From the NCBI GenBank assembly GCA_021401465.1, contig JADDMT010000077.1, forward strand, positions 62,001 to 126,000: DNA of 64,000 nt, given 5' to 3'. Under the pieces are notes generated by a model. That model did not search any database. It was given only the letters and a program-made list of their open reading frames with translations, and was not told where the DNA came from. The position numbers and the translations under genes were made by a program. Every line of letters starts with the position of its first letter. The first letter of the stretch is position 1. Source of the stretch: Teratosphaeria epicoccoides. Taxonomy: Eukaryota > Ascomycota > Dothideomycetes > Mycosphaerellales > Teratosphaeriaceae. This document shows, in pieces, positions 1 to 10,001 of this stretch.

Positions 1-1369
1 TCAAGAAAGTCATGAATTGCCGCCTATTATAGCTAGAGGCAGGTCTTCTACCTACGTGCATAACTACTTATTAGTCATGCCGCAGGATTAGTAGTTAGTA
101 CTACTAGCCGAAAGTCTCTTATTGCATGCACATCTCTCTGCTAGCTAGCGTCTAGGCAGCTAGCTAGCTTATCTACCTCGCACATTTACTACCCTTTCTG
201 TAGAGCCTTCGCTACCTGTCGTTCTAGCGCACGTCTCTCTGTACGCGACAATTCCTGTTTAACTTGATTAAGAGATATCGTAACCATGGGCTTAATAAGG
301 AGAGTGTATAAGAGCTTGACCTAGAAACCCCTCTGCCTAGGAGCAGTACTACTAATCTTGCTATTAAGCTATTTACGCTACGCTATGTCGACTTTAACCT
401 CTAACGCCGCGGTTAGATAGCTGACACGGGTTCTTGCTCGCTCGACAAATAAGCCATAGAGAGCAGTTAACTAATCTGTCAGGTAGTAAGTCAGAAAGTC
501 TGCGTAGAGGGACACCTTACTTACTATACTAGGCTTAGCGAAGAAAGCAAGCATAGATCTCCGCGCCCTCGCTAATTCGTCCTAGCTAGCGATTATGGTG
601 TACTGCGTGATTAGACAGTTAAAGCCAGGACTTAGTAGGGCAGGGTGCTAAACATTCTGAATGCGTAATAGTAACAAGGCCTAGTCTCTTATAGTGTACT
701 CTTGATAGGCTATAGAAGTAGCCTCGCTTAGTTAGTGTAAGAGTAGCTGCTAGCTAGGAGCAGGCTCCTTCTAATCCAAGATTAGCTAGCCGTTGTCACT
801 AACTAGCTTGCGTAGCTAGCAGATTAGCCCCGAATAGACCTGTAGCTTAAACATCTCTAGCATGCCCTTTGCAAATACTATCTAAAAGCCGTTAGGGCAT
901 CTAGCAGCCTGCTTGATGCTAGCTGTAGGGGTGCGACTAAGCCTCGCCTAGATGAAGCGCTACGAGTCCACGCTTCCCTAGTAGTCCTGCATAGTACTAA
1001 AGATTAGTTAGTAATAGTATTGCCTCTAAGGCCTAGCTATAACACATACTACTAGCTCTTATCTAGCATCTTAGCACAGAAGTCTAGGAAGTATACACTA
1101 TCTAGCGTAGCTAGCTTTGCACTCGCTAGGAGCCTAATCAGGCTACTGCTGCATGCGACGTCAAGTACCTTATACCTAGCTTGATGCTCTACCTAAGGGG
1201 CGTAGTTAACAAGATCCTCGTAGGCATCAAAGTCCGGATATGCCTTCTGTAGCGCGACGGCGGCTTCTGATACCTAGACGGTATCGCGGACGTAGTCGGC
1301 CGCGAACTCGGCGTGCTTAGAACCTACACTAATCGCTAGCTCTAGGTCTAGGGTCGGATTCGTTAACAT
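1..1369 (-). pseudogene. Degraded unidentified gene, 3' end outside window
   Basis: Minus-strand reading starts at ATG 1369 with MLTNPTLDLELAISVG and runs to about 1005 in one frame. It then continues from about 1040 to base 1 in a second frame, for example AKGMLEMFKLQVYSGLI and ARRSMLAFFAKPSIVSK. Both parts have protein-like composition and are broken almost only by TAG and TAA, as expected from RIP of CAG, CAA and TGG. The frame change near 1005-1040 could be an intron or an indel. The product looks largely alpha-helical, with a charged stretch near 250-200 (ELSRTERRALERQVAK). I do not recognise the family and see no transposase or polymerase motif. The C-terminus lies outside the window. 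It is divergently arranged with the MYND gene at 2219. Confidence 0.5.
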
Positions 1370-2218
1370 AGTAGGTTTGGATTCTACTAGCGCGTCAGTT
1401 TATAGTCTCGTCATATAAGCATATAATGCTTACATGCTGTAGTGTTATTAGTATGCTAGTATCTATATAGATGCTAAAGAAGAAGCCGAGTACTAGATGA
1501 GGTAGTTGTTTGAAAGAAAGAAGTTTAGGGCACTAAGCTTCTTTTGTATTTTAGCAGCTATAGGTCATGTGCTCCGCATAGTCGCTAACCGCACACGTTA
1601 CATCGTCACATCATTAGCTTCTGCCTGAAAAATGACTAGAAATAGAAGGCACATGACGTTACTACCTAAAAAATGGCTAGAAACGGAAGGCACGCGACGC
1701 TGTCACAGATTCGGTTAAATATTACACACTACTGCCTAGGCACATGACTAAATGAAGAAGGCACGATATCAGGCGATTCTGCCTTAAAAGGCAGTAAAAA
1801 ATGATCCTCGTAGTTGTGACCTACGGACCTTATCTACTACTATACGGAGGCATTAGGAATAGTAGCAACTGCGACATAGTTACACTAACGCTAGCTCGAC
1901 GGCAGCATGTGTACTTAGCAGACATAGCTGCATAGGATAGATGTCGCCATATTTGCTGCTTCTTTGTTAAGAGCGATAACTACCTACATGTAGCACATAG
2001 CGGCATGTAGCAGCTAACTGATCTAGACGGCAGTTACGAGGGCCTCATGTGCGCTAGCTAGGCGGCAGCACGTGTACTTGGCAGCAAGAGATATCTATAT
2101 CTACTACTACTCTTCTACTTTAACTCTTTACTAATTACATCAACTAACTTTGAAGACTTGCCTGATACACACAAGTAGTAGTAACATTAATCAACCCTCT
2201 ATCTTACTATTCGAGACA
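1370..2218. promoter_or_regulatory. Divergent intergenic region with internal repeats
   Basis: No coding frame is convincing here. The stretch lies between two divergent gene starts (ATG 1369 on minus, ATG 2219 on plus) and probably holds both promoters. The last 110 bases before 2219 are pyrimidine-rich and end in GAGACAATGGC, an acceptable fungal start context. Two 31-base near-copies (1890-1920 and 2053-2083) share the core GGCAGCA(T/C)GTGTACTT and differ mainly by C/T or G/A transitions. Confidence 0.4.
1621..1771. repeat. Degenerate 41-bp tandem repeat
   Basis: 1621-1661 and 1662-1702 are adjacent near-copies of a 41 bp unit with shared cores AAAAATG(A/G)CTAGAAA and GAAGGCAC. A weaker third copy lies at 1733-1771 (ACATGACTAAATGAAGAAGG). 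Differences are mostly transitions. They may be regulatory repeats of the upstream region; function unknown. Confidence 0.55.
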
Positions 2219-3633
2219 ATGGCTAGCATAGTCGCTTAATGCGCTAATTATGGCATCGACAGCCCGCTTAAGATGTGCCCATGTTAGGCAGTAGCCTACT
2301 ACAGTAAGAATTGCCAGATAATCGACTAGCACGACAACTACAAGGACAGCTGCGCTAGGTAGCTAACCTGGAATAGGAATGAGTATGCAGTTAACCCTAA
2401 GATATGACGACTAGTCACTAACTTCATGTTTACTAGACACGTCAAAATCCTGCCGTTTAAGAAGATCTTTAAAGGGGAGGACATAGCAAGTCGCGTAACA
2501 AGGGAGCGGGCTAATAGTGTACTGCCCCTAATTACGAACAAGGTGTTCGGAGTGCTACTTACTAGACCGCTAGGTACACATAAGCTTTTCTTTAGCGGGC
2601 TAATTGTCGTCAGTTACAATGGGACCCCTAACGCCCCTTAGATGAGTTTTAGGGGGGTCCGTGTGTTTAGGAGCAAAAGGAATAGGAAGGTCGTCTTCAT
2701 TATAATGAAGACAGAAGACGCTAATTAGTCAGGCTAAAAAAAGGTCAATGTCGAGTACAAGACAGAAGACTAGTACACCTAGGCATTCTACTAAGGCCTG
2801 TGGAATACATACGACATAGAGCCATTATACGACGAGTTCTCTCCATAGTTTAGATAGCGTCTACAGGGCGAGTTCGGCGACGTCGTCGCAGGAGCCCGCA
2901 ACAACTTGGCTACTTTGAATAGCACAATGAACAAGCCGTTCATCGTCTAGTACTACGTGCAGAGGAACGAGATACGCTAACAAGTGCATATGTGTATCTC
3001 GACACATGTTTCTAAGGCTATAGTAGGCTAGCGAGCAGGCGGGCGTAGAGACATAGTAGTATTCTAAACAGGGGTCTAGCCGTGTTTCCTGAAGTCTAGC
3101 GAGCTAGCGGAGATAGTATTACTTATAGTTTACTTGTTTCTTAGCTCCTGTGAGACTAGCATGCTAGTAAGAGCTGTAGTCCCTACTGATTTAATATAGT
3201 AATAGCAGGTAGATGTGATTCGACAGTAGCATATTTTAGTCGTAGTAGCTGCTTAGCTACTACTAACATAGCAGGCAGGTATGTATGTATTTACCGGAAT
3301 TCAGATAACATTAATGCGGACCTCTGCAGTTTCGTGTACTCTAAGCAGTTCATACTCTACATGACTGTTGTAGCTACTTAGCTACCTCGACTTTGGTTTC
3401 TAGCAGTCAAGAAGTATAAGGGAATATTAGAGAGCGTAGAGGTCGAAGACAAGATTGTCGAATAGGTTGCGGACTAGATGCGCCTCTAAGCGTATGAGGA
3501 AAGGCATAGGAGGATGTAGACGACTTACAAGCTACAGCCGTCGACTATAGAAGGCTTCGGAGACTACCTATAGCGCAGAGATAGCGGCGTAGTAGCTAGT
3601 ACGGTGAATAAGCTATGTAAGGGGGCAGTCTGA
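2219..3633 (+). pseudogene. Degraded MYND zinc-finger protein gene
   Basis: ATG 2219 opens a frame whose first 45 codons carry a MYND-like metal-binding pattern: Cys8, residue 11 (Tyr, from a probable Cys TGT>TAT), Cys20, Cys22, then AYYSKNCQ (usual YCS..CQ; one Cys again reads Tyr), and a final H-x6-C ending at Cys45. MYND fingers mediate protein-protein contacts. The frame continues past 2640 (VTRERANSVLPLITNKVFG) to about 3000. A separate coding block at 3411-3633 (KGILESVEVEDKIVEQ-type sequence, ending at TGA 3631) looks like a downstream exon. Stops inside are TAG or TAA. The MYND assignment is fairly safe; the protein's role and the intron positions between about 3100 and 3410 are not. 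Confidence 0.6.
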
Positions 3634-3639
3634 AGACAA

Positions 3640-4025
3640 GTTTCATTCTAACTACTACATATCGCTAACACTCGGTAGTAATGCCTGTCGCTAGATTGCA
3701 CAGCTAGGAGTAGGGCTAAGTAGACGTACACGTTAGAGGAGCGTACGAGTATAGGTAAGTAGCGATCGAGTAGAAAGCCGTTAAATAAGCACGCCTACGA
3801 GTAGGCATGAGTAGGAAGGCTAACGAGCCCGTGAATCGAGTAGCTAGGAGTAGGGCCGAGTAGGCCGAGCTAGTAAGATACTACTAGTATACTACTAGCA
3901 CCTACTTAGCTAACTTAGCTCTACTTAGTCTACTCTTCGTACTTCGTACTGCTTAGGGGTTAGGTTTTCGAGATGTACGTGAGGGCTCTAAGCTAGAAGA
4001 TAGTAGTTAGGTGTATTTAAAGTTA
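3640..4025. other. Non-coding stretch with short direct repeats
   Basis: No gene is supported. It is AG-rich at 3700-3870, with a near-repeat of GCTAGGAGTAGGGC at about 3702 and 3842, followed by CTAGTA/TACTAG-rich sequence. It may be the downstream flank shared by two convergent genes (MYND gene on plus, reading frame 4030-4487 on minus). Confidence 0.3.
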
Positions 4026-4029
4026 CAGA

Positions 4030-4487
4030 AATTACAGAAGGAGTGTATATAAGACTGTCTTTAAATTAGTATTATGACTATATTACATGATTTGCTTAAC
4101 ATGTTAAGGCAATTAACTATAATCTGCAACTATTCCTATGTTACTAGACTTTCTTAAATGTTATAATGCATGTTGTTAATCTGTCTAGGCCTCTTAAAGC
4201 ATATGCGTCCTAATACTAGCCATAAAGTATAAAGGTTACTACATGCATTGCTAAGACTCTCGCTATTCTACATTTGCTAGCAATGTAAAGTTCTGTAGGT
4301 TATTAGTGTTTATTAAGTTTATAAGGGCATTACCTATTATTAATTTCATTAAACCTTAATAGAAGTTATATTAGCTAAATGACTAATAGGATTTGATTAA
4401 ATTTAAGGCCTTCTTAGTACATTATAAGACTTCTTTCTAATTGTCACGAGCGCGCGCACTTGTAACGCCATATATTAATAAGCGAAC
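4030..4487 (-). pseudogene. 3' segment of host reading frame split by A1 and A2
   Basis: Reading leftward from 4487 the frame gives VRLLIYGVTSARARDN and, further on, MASIRTHML and SSNIGIVADY-like sequence, with only TAG/TAA stops. It is the third piece of a reading frame that continues 5'-ward at 12999-12662 and 39313 onward once elements A1 and A2 are removed. The region is more AT-rich than its surroundings. The 3' limit is uncertain. The composition suggests helical-repeat (TPR-like) protein, but I cannot name the family. Confidence 0.4.
4483..4487. repeat. Target-site duplication of A1 (CGAAC, left)
   Basis: CGAAC directly precedes the A1 5' LTR and is repeated at 12657-12661 directly after the 3' LTR. 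A 5-bp duplication is normal for Ty3/gypsy integrases and shows that A1 is a single insertion event. Confidence 0.9.
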
Positions 4488-4847
4488 TGATACGGTTAAT
4501 ACTAGGGGGCTATTAGAACTACATAGGTTCTAATGCCCGCCCTTAGCATGTAGTAACCCTGCTACATATAGCAAGGGGGTCCTTCGTACATACATTAGCT
4601 TATATGTCATCTAAGTAGGATTAGTTGTCGACATAGGACGCCCCTATGTCGCTAACCCTACAGTACCCCTACGGGGTTAGGCTTAGACATGCTTTCCCTA
4701 ATAAAGGAGCGTCAGGGGTTATAAGCACCCTTAGCGCTACCTCTTCGATAAGCAGAAAGTAGCACTGTCTTATACCTACTAAAAGGTCAGATTACTCTGT
4801 CATACTACGAGATATTTCTATATCATATAGCATATACATCTATATTA
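4488..4847 (+). repeat. A1 5' LTR
   Basis: 360 bp, nearly identical in layout to 12297-12656. A hairpin near the start pairs ATTAGAAC (4512-4519) with GTTCTAAT (4527-4534) and recurs in all family A LTRs. No tRNA-like primer-binding site (TGG...) follows at 4848. Confidence 0.93.
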
Positions 4848-5121
4848 GTTCTACTTTCTCCCCCCTGCTTCGCAGTCTAGCAGAGAATACTACAATATGT
4901 CTAGAGTACTACAAACTTGTAACTAACGCGTAGCGAGCGCTATCCTAAGTGCCTGCGATAGCGAAGCTAGCCTAAGTAACTAGCCCGCAGAAGTACCCCC
5001 TGCAAGTAACACTACATTAAGCGACAGTTCTACTAGAGGCTAATTACGCGGCAGACAAGGTAATAGACCCCCTGCATAGGGACTGTAGCTAACCCTAACT
5101 ATCGACCTAGCCCTTGTAGCC
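4848..5121 (+). other. A1 leader (5' untranslated region)
   Basis: 274 bp between the 5' LTR and the gag-pol ATG. It starts GTTCTACTTTCTCCCCCC, and the A2 equivalent starts GTTCTGCTTTCTTGACC. I recognise no primer-binding site complementary to a common tRNA 3' end. Confidence 0.6.
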
Positions 5122-8100
5122 ATGATTGTTAATTAGGTCGCAAACCGCCTTGCAAACTAGAGCTAGAGCCGTACTACTTCCGGTAGCGACAACGGCGAGG
5201 ACGACGAAGACGTTGCTATAAGTAGTACTAATAAACTAGCAGACGAAGAAATCTAGCGAGATTTCATACTAGGGACCCGTAAAGACAACTTACTAGGAGG
5301 CGCAGACTCTCCGTGTATGCCCGCGAGTCTAGTGCCTGAATTTAGGGCCATAGTAGGCTAACTAGGAGGTAGTCGCAACGCATGTAACCTAAAGCCGTTT
5401 AAGGGAGACACCTTAAAGGAGGCTCGAACTTTCTTGCAGGCGTGTAAGGCAGTTTTCATGCTTAACCTATGTAGATATTCTATAGAGGGCGAACGAGTCG
5501 CCTTTAGTGTAATGTAGCTCGAAGAGGATAAGGAACCTCGTAACAATTAGCATGAGCGGTATAACCTTATGCAGGTCTATAACAGAACGTATATGTAGGC
5601 AGACTTTCGCTAGTTCTATGTCGACTAGGTTAAGGATCCAGGGAATCGCGCCCTTACTATGTCTGTTAAGTACGAGAAGGCTAAGCAGGGGAAGGGACAA
5701 ATAACCTCTAGCTTTACTACCTACCTCGCTACGCTTAAGGGACAGATGCTACCCTATACTAAGACGTAACGCGTACGGTACTTACTCATTAAACTTAATG
5801 ACAATCTTCAGAATATAATCATGACTTTTCATGAACTTCCGACAACTTGGCAAGACCTCGTGTCCCTTACGACACGTATAGAGATCACCTTAAAGCGAAA
5901 TGAGAAATTAGGTGGCAAGGATAATAAGCGTCTAAGCCCTAAAGACCTACTAAAGGGCCGCTATTACAAGCGCCCTAAGGGTTACGTCTAACGCGATAGT
6001 TCATTCTAGAGGAGCAAGCCCTCTAAGCCTAAAGACAGTAGCGAGAAGCCCCCGAGCAGCTGCTACATCTGTAGAGCGAGGGACTACTAGGCGGCTCGCT
6101 GTCCTAAACGAAGTAATAGGAAGAAGGTAAGCAAGGTGTCCGAAACCTCCCTAGAGGGGAGGCGAAAGAAGGACAAGCCCGAGACAACCGAATAGCTACT
6201 ACAGGTATCTAAGCTGTCTGTCACTAATAGTGTAGACTCGTGGCCTGCCTAGCGCCTATCTAGTACGGTCCGAGTTAATGGCTCGCTTAAGCTAGTAGAC
6301 TATATGCTAGATAACCTTGCGGAGGTTAACGTGATACCCTAGAGGGTAGTTATACAGCTCGGTTTGAAGCCGATCCTAGGAGCCCTGCTGCCTACTATGA
6401 AGTCCTTTTAGGGCGAAGGCGTAGCGGCTCGAGGCGCGTATAACATGCGCCTCTAACTCGCGGACTCCTCAGGAGAAGTGCGCGAGACTAACGAAGTCTT
6501 CTACGCTAAAGACGTTCCTGATAAGGAGCTCCTACTCGGCCGCCCTTAGCGCCACAAGCAGGGAGTCGTTGTTAATAGAGCTACTAACAACTAGTTCTAC
6601 GGCTCTATAGGCGAAGTTCCTGCGGTATAGATACATGACGCACATAGCTTCTACAAGGACATGAAGAAGGTCTAATGCGTGTATGTAGTCTACATATAGA
6701 ATGTCAAGGAAGACGTTACCCTTCTGCCTAAGTTAGAGGAATACGCCGATATTTTCGACATAGAGGCTGCGGCCTATGCCTAGGCCCTAGACGCGGAACA
6801 TGCGATTAACCTTAAGGAGGGTTATAATCCTCCGCATTAACCTCTGTACCCTATGTCGGAATCGTAGCTCGAAACACTTCGAGACTACCTCTACAAGGCG
6901 CAAAGGAACGCGTAGATCCGACGAAGCGACAGCGAGGCTAGAGCATTAGTTATGTTCGTCCTAAAGAAGGATAACACGCTCCGCCTATACGTTAACTATA
7001 GGGGCCTTAACGTAGTAACCTAGAAAAACCGCTACCCCCTACTACTTATTAGCGAGACGCTTGACTACCTTAGTCGCGCTGCTATCTTCTTGTCTATCGA
7101 CTTGAAGGACGCCTACTACTAGATACCGATCCGAAAGGGCGACAGGTAGAAGACTACATTCTAAACGTAGTATAGACACTTCGAGTATATATTGATACCA
7201 TTTAGCTTAACTAACGTACTAGTAACGTTCTAAGCGTATATTAATCGGGCCCTAGCCAGCCTCGTTAACACCTGCTACGTAGTATATTTAGACGATATAC
7301 TAGTCTACTCTGACTTGAAGGAGGAGTATATTCGGCACCTAAGAATAGTGCTCGAATAGCTCTGCAAGTTCGCTCTGTACGCGAACCTAAAGAAGTGCTT
7401 ATTCCTGACGGATAGGATTAAGTTTCTTGGATATATTGTCTCTACGGAAGGAGTCATTATAGATGACCGAAGGGTGTCTGTAATTACAGAGTAGCTGTAG
7501 CTAACTACCCTCTAAGAAGTGCAGGTATTCCTAGGGTTTACTTACTTCTACTGCAGATTCATACGGTCCTACTCGAAGATCATGGCTCCCCTCACAGCCC
7601 TCGCGAAGGGCGCGATTTAAGGAAAAAAGCCAGGGATAGTACCTTAGGAGGAGGCTTAGAGTAAGGCTTTCTCTAAACTTAAAGTAGCTTTTTAAACTGC
7701 GCCTATACTTCGGCACTTTGACCCTGCTACGAAGATCTAGATAGAGACTAATACTTTAAAATTCGCAATAGCTGCAATTATATCGTAGCTCTAGTTACAC
7801 GAAGGTAGTACGCGATAGTACCTAATTGCCTTCTAGTCGCGGAAGATGCAGGGCGCTAAGCTTAACTATAAGACTTACGACTAAGAGCTTTTAGCTATTG
7901 TTAACAGCTTCAAGGAGTACTAACACTACCTCGAAGGCGTAGCGTACCCTATTAAGGTGCTTACTAACTATAACAACCTTCGCGGCTTCATAGGCGTGAA
8001 GTAGCTAAGTAGTTAGCAAGCAAGGTAGGCGACTTTCCTCGCTAGCTTTGACTTTGTTATCTAGTATCGTTCTAGAAAGACGAATCCGGCTAATAGTCCT

Positions 8101-9861
8101 TCGCGACGACTAGACTACAACACTAGGGAGGAGGGTAACTAATAGCTTCTCCCTACACTGTAAACGAAGCTTGTAGTTTAGGGCGGCGATCTGTCGTTAG
8201 CTCCTCTTATAGGTTAACTGCGGGTCTAATAGGGCCTTATAGCCTCCGCTAGCGACGAACCCTCCTATCTAGCAGTTATAGCGACTACGTCTAGCTCGAT
8301 CTGTGCGGTAGTTAACTAGCTTACATGTAGTAAGCATACAATGTCTAAAGAACCCTTTAAAGAAGTCTCGAGACTTATTTAGCGGTTATAAGAGCGGGAA
8401 CTAGAGTTAATTAATAAGGGTGTAGCTCTCTAGGACACTACAGGCAGTCCGAAGTACTAGACTAAGTCAGGCGACTTGTAGTACTTTGACAATAGGCTCT
8501 ATGTACCTGCTAACTACGCGCTCTATTCGGAGCTCCTCTGTATTCATCATGACAATAAACTCGCAGGCTATTTTGGCGCAGAGAAGACAATCGCACTTCT
8601 TAGACGTAAATACTAGTAGCTAACGCTAGAACAGGATGTCTCTAACTACGTCAAATCCTGCTAGACGTGCTAGATTAGCAAATCTCGGCGCTATCGCCCC
8701 TATAGCGATGCTTAGGCGCTCCTACTACTAGAGAGACTATGGCAGGACTTGACCATAGATTTCATTACTAATTTGCTGCTAGCAAAGTAGAGAGGCAATG
8801 TAGTTAATACTGTCCTTGTAGTAGTTAACTAATACTCTAAGATGAATGTCTTCATCCTATGTACGAAAAGATGCACAAGTAGCGAGCTTGCGTGACTACT
8901 TCGAGACGAAGTTATATAGCGCTTTAGTGTCCCCCGAAGTATCCTATTAGATCAAGGTTCTGTCTTTACTAGTAAATACTAGCAAGAATTTGTGTTTAAG
9001 GCACGTGTTAAGTACCGCCTAAGTATAGCATTCTATCTACAGACTAATAGTTAGACTAAACGTATAAACTAGACTCTTAAGTAGTACCTTTAGTACTACT
9101 ACGCTAAGAACTAGGATGCCTAGGCCGACGTGATTCCTATGGCAGAATTTGTAGTTAATAACAGCGTGTATGCTACTATGCGCATGTTGCCATTTCAGAT
9201 TCTTTATGGCTTTAATCCGGAAATACACCTAGAACCGCCTTAGGACGAGTCTTCTAAGCAGAGGGTGCTAGCCGCCGCAGAATTAGCGTGGCGTATGCGC
9301 GAGGTATATTCGGTGCTAATAGAACACTAGAAAAAGGCCTCAGAATCCTAGATTAAACATAATAACGCCTGTGCTAAACCGATGTAGTACGTAGTTAGTA
9401 CGAACGTGTTACTGTCGACAAAGAATCTCAAGCTAAAACTTCTAAGCAAGAAGATGACGCTAAGGTTCGTCGGACCCTTCCGGATACGCAACGTAATAGG
9501 CTCGCAGGCGTACTAGCTATTATTACTATCGTCGTATTATGTGCATGACGTCTTCTACGTATCTCTACTCGAACTATAGGTACAGCGCGAGGGCGAAGAG
9601 CCCGCGGACCCGATGCTAGTAGCAGAAGAGAACGAAGAGTAGGAAGTCAAGGGTATTAAGGACAGTATGCGGCGTAAGGGCGTAACGTACTATCTAGTAA
9701 AGTAGAAAGGATACCTACCTAAGTACACATAATAGGTTCTAGCCGAAGACTATAAGAATGCTCTAGAAGCTATTCGTGAATTCGAAGAGCAGAGGAGGCG
9801 TAAGCAGGGCTTAAGAAGGTTAATTCGTAAGGAGATAAGGGCTTCGGAGCAGAATTCTTAA
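5122..9861 (+). pseudogene. gag-pol: A1 gag-pol polyprotein, RIP-inactivated
   Basis: One frame of 4740 bp with no net indel: Gag and Pol are fused without a frameshift. Domains in order: Gag (FKGDTLKEARTFLQACKAVF near 5398); CCHC knuckle with His read as Tyr (CYICRARDY...C, about 6063-6107); protease region near 6298-6350 (LDNLAEVN); RT with YVNYRGLN (about 6988) and catalytic YLDD (Asp codons 7291-7296); RNase H (ELLAIV, about 7890); integrase with CxxC partner near 8660, WQDLTIDF (about 8740), LLDQGSVFTS (about 8945) and TKRIN in place of TERIN near 9056; chromodomain (TYYLVK.KGYLPKY, about 9690-9790). The chromodomain normally targets integration to histone marks. Dozens of TAG/TAA codons make it dead. 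Confidence 0.95.
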
Positions 9862-10001
9862 CATGTGTATGTAGCGTATAACGCGTAGAGTAATAACAAG
9901 AAGCAAACGCCCTACTCATATATTATTGATGCCTAAAGGCATACCTAGAATAAACCTAAGGAGAACAAGAGACATGCTTAGATTAGCTTTGTAGCTAATG
10001 C
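9862..10001. other. A1 gap between convergent pol and antisense ORF
   Basis: 140 bp separate the pol stop (9859-9861) from the stop of the antisense ORF (10002-10004). The same arrangement is seen in A2 (33797-33935) and A3 (62993-63132). It probably holds two facing transcript ends; no clear terminator was read. Confidence 0.5.

Noticed and set aside
1..1369. Transposase or tyrosine recombinase (e.g. DUF3435 captain) in the first gene
   Set aside because: No catalytic motif or family signature could be seen in either reading frame.
2338..2541. Minus-strand 67-codon frame inside the MYND gene
   Set aside because: Shadow of the plus-strand coding frame, which carries the zinc-finger pattern.
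9037..9228. Short open frame antisense to integrase in family A (also 63766-63957)
   Set aside because: Shadow of the integrase core on the other strand; interrupted upstream and downstream.
5122..9861. Alternative genetic code with TAG/TAA read as Gln or Trp
   Set aside because: TAG stands for both Gln and Trp positions, and conserved His and Cys codons are altered by the same CpA>TpA change. Mutation (RIP) explains this; recoding does not.
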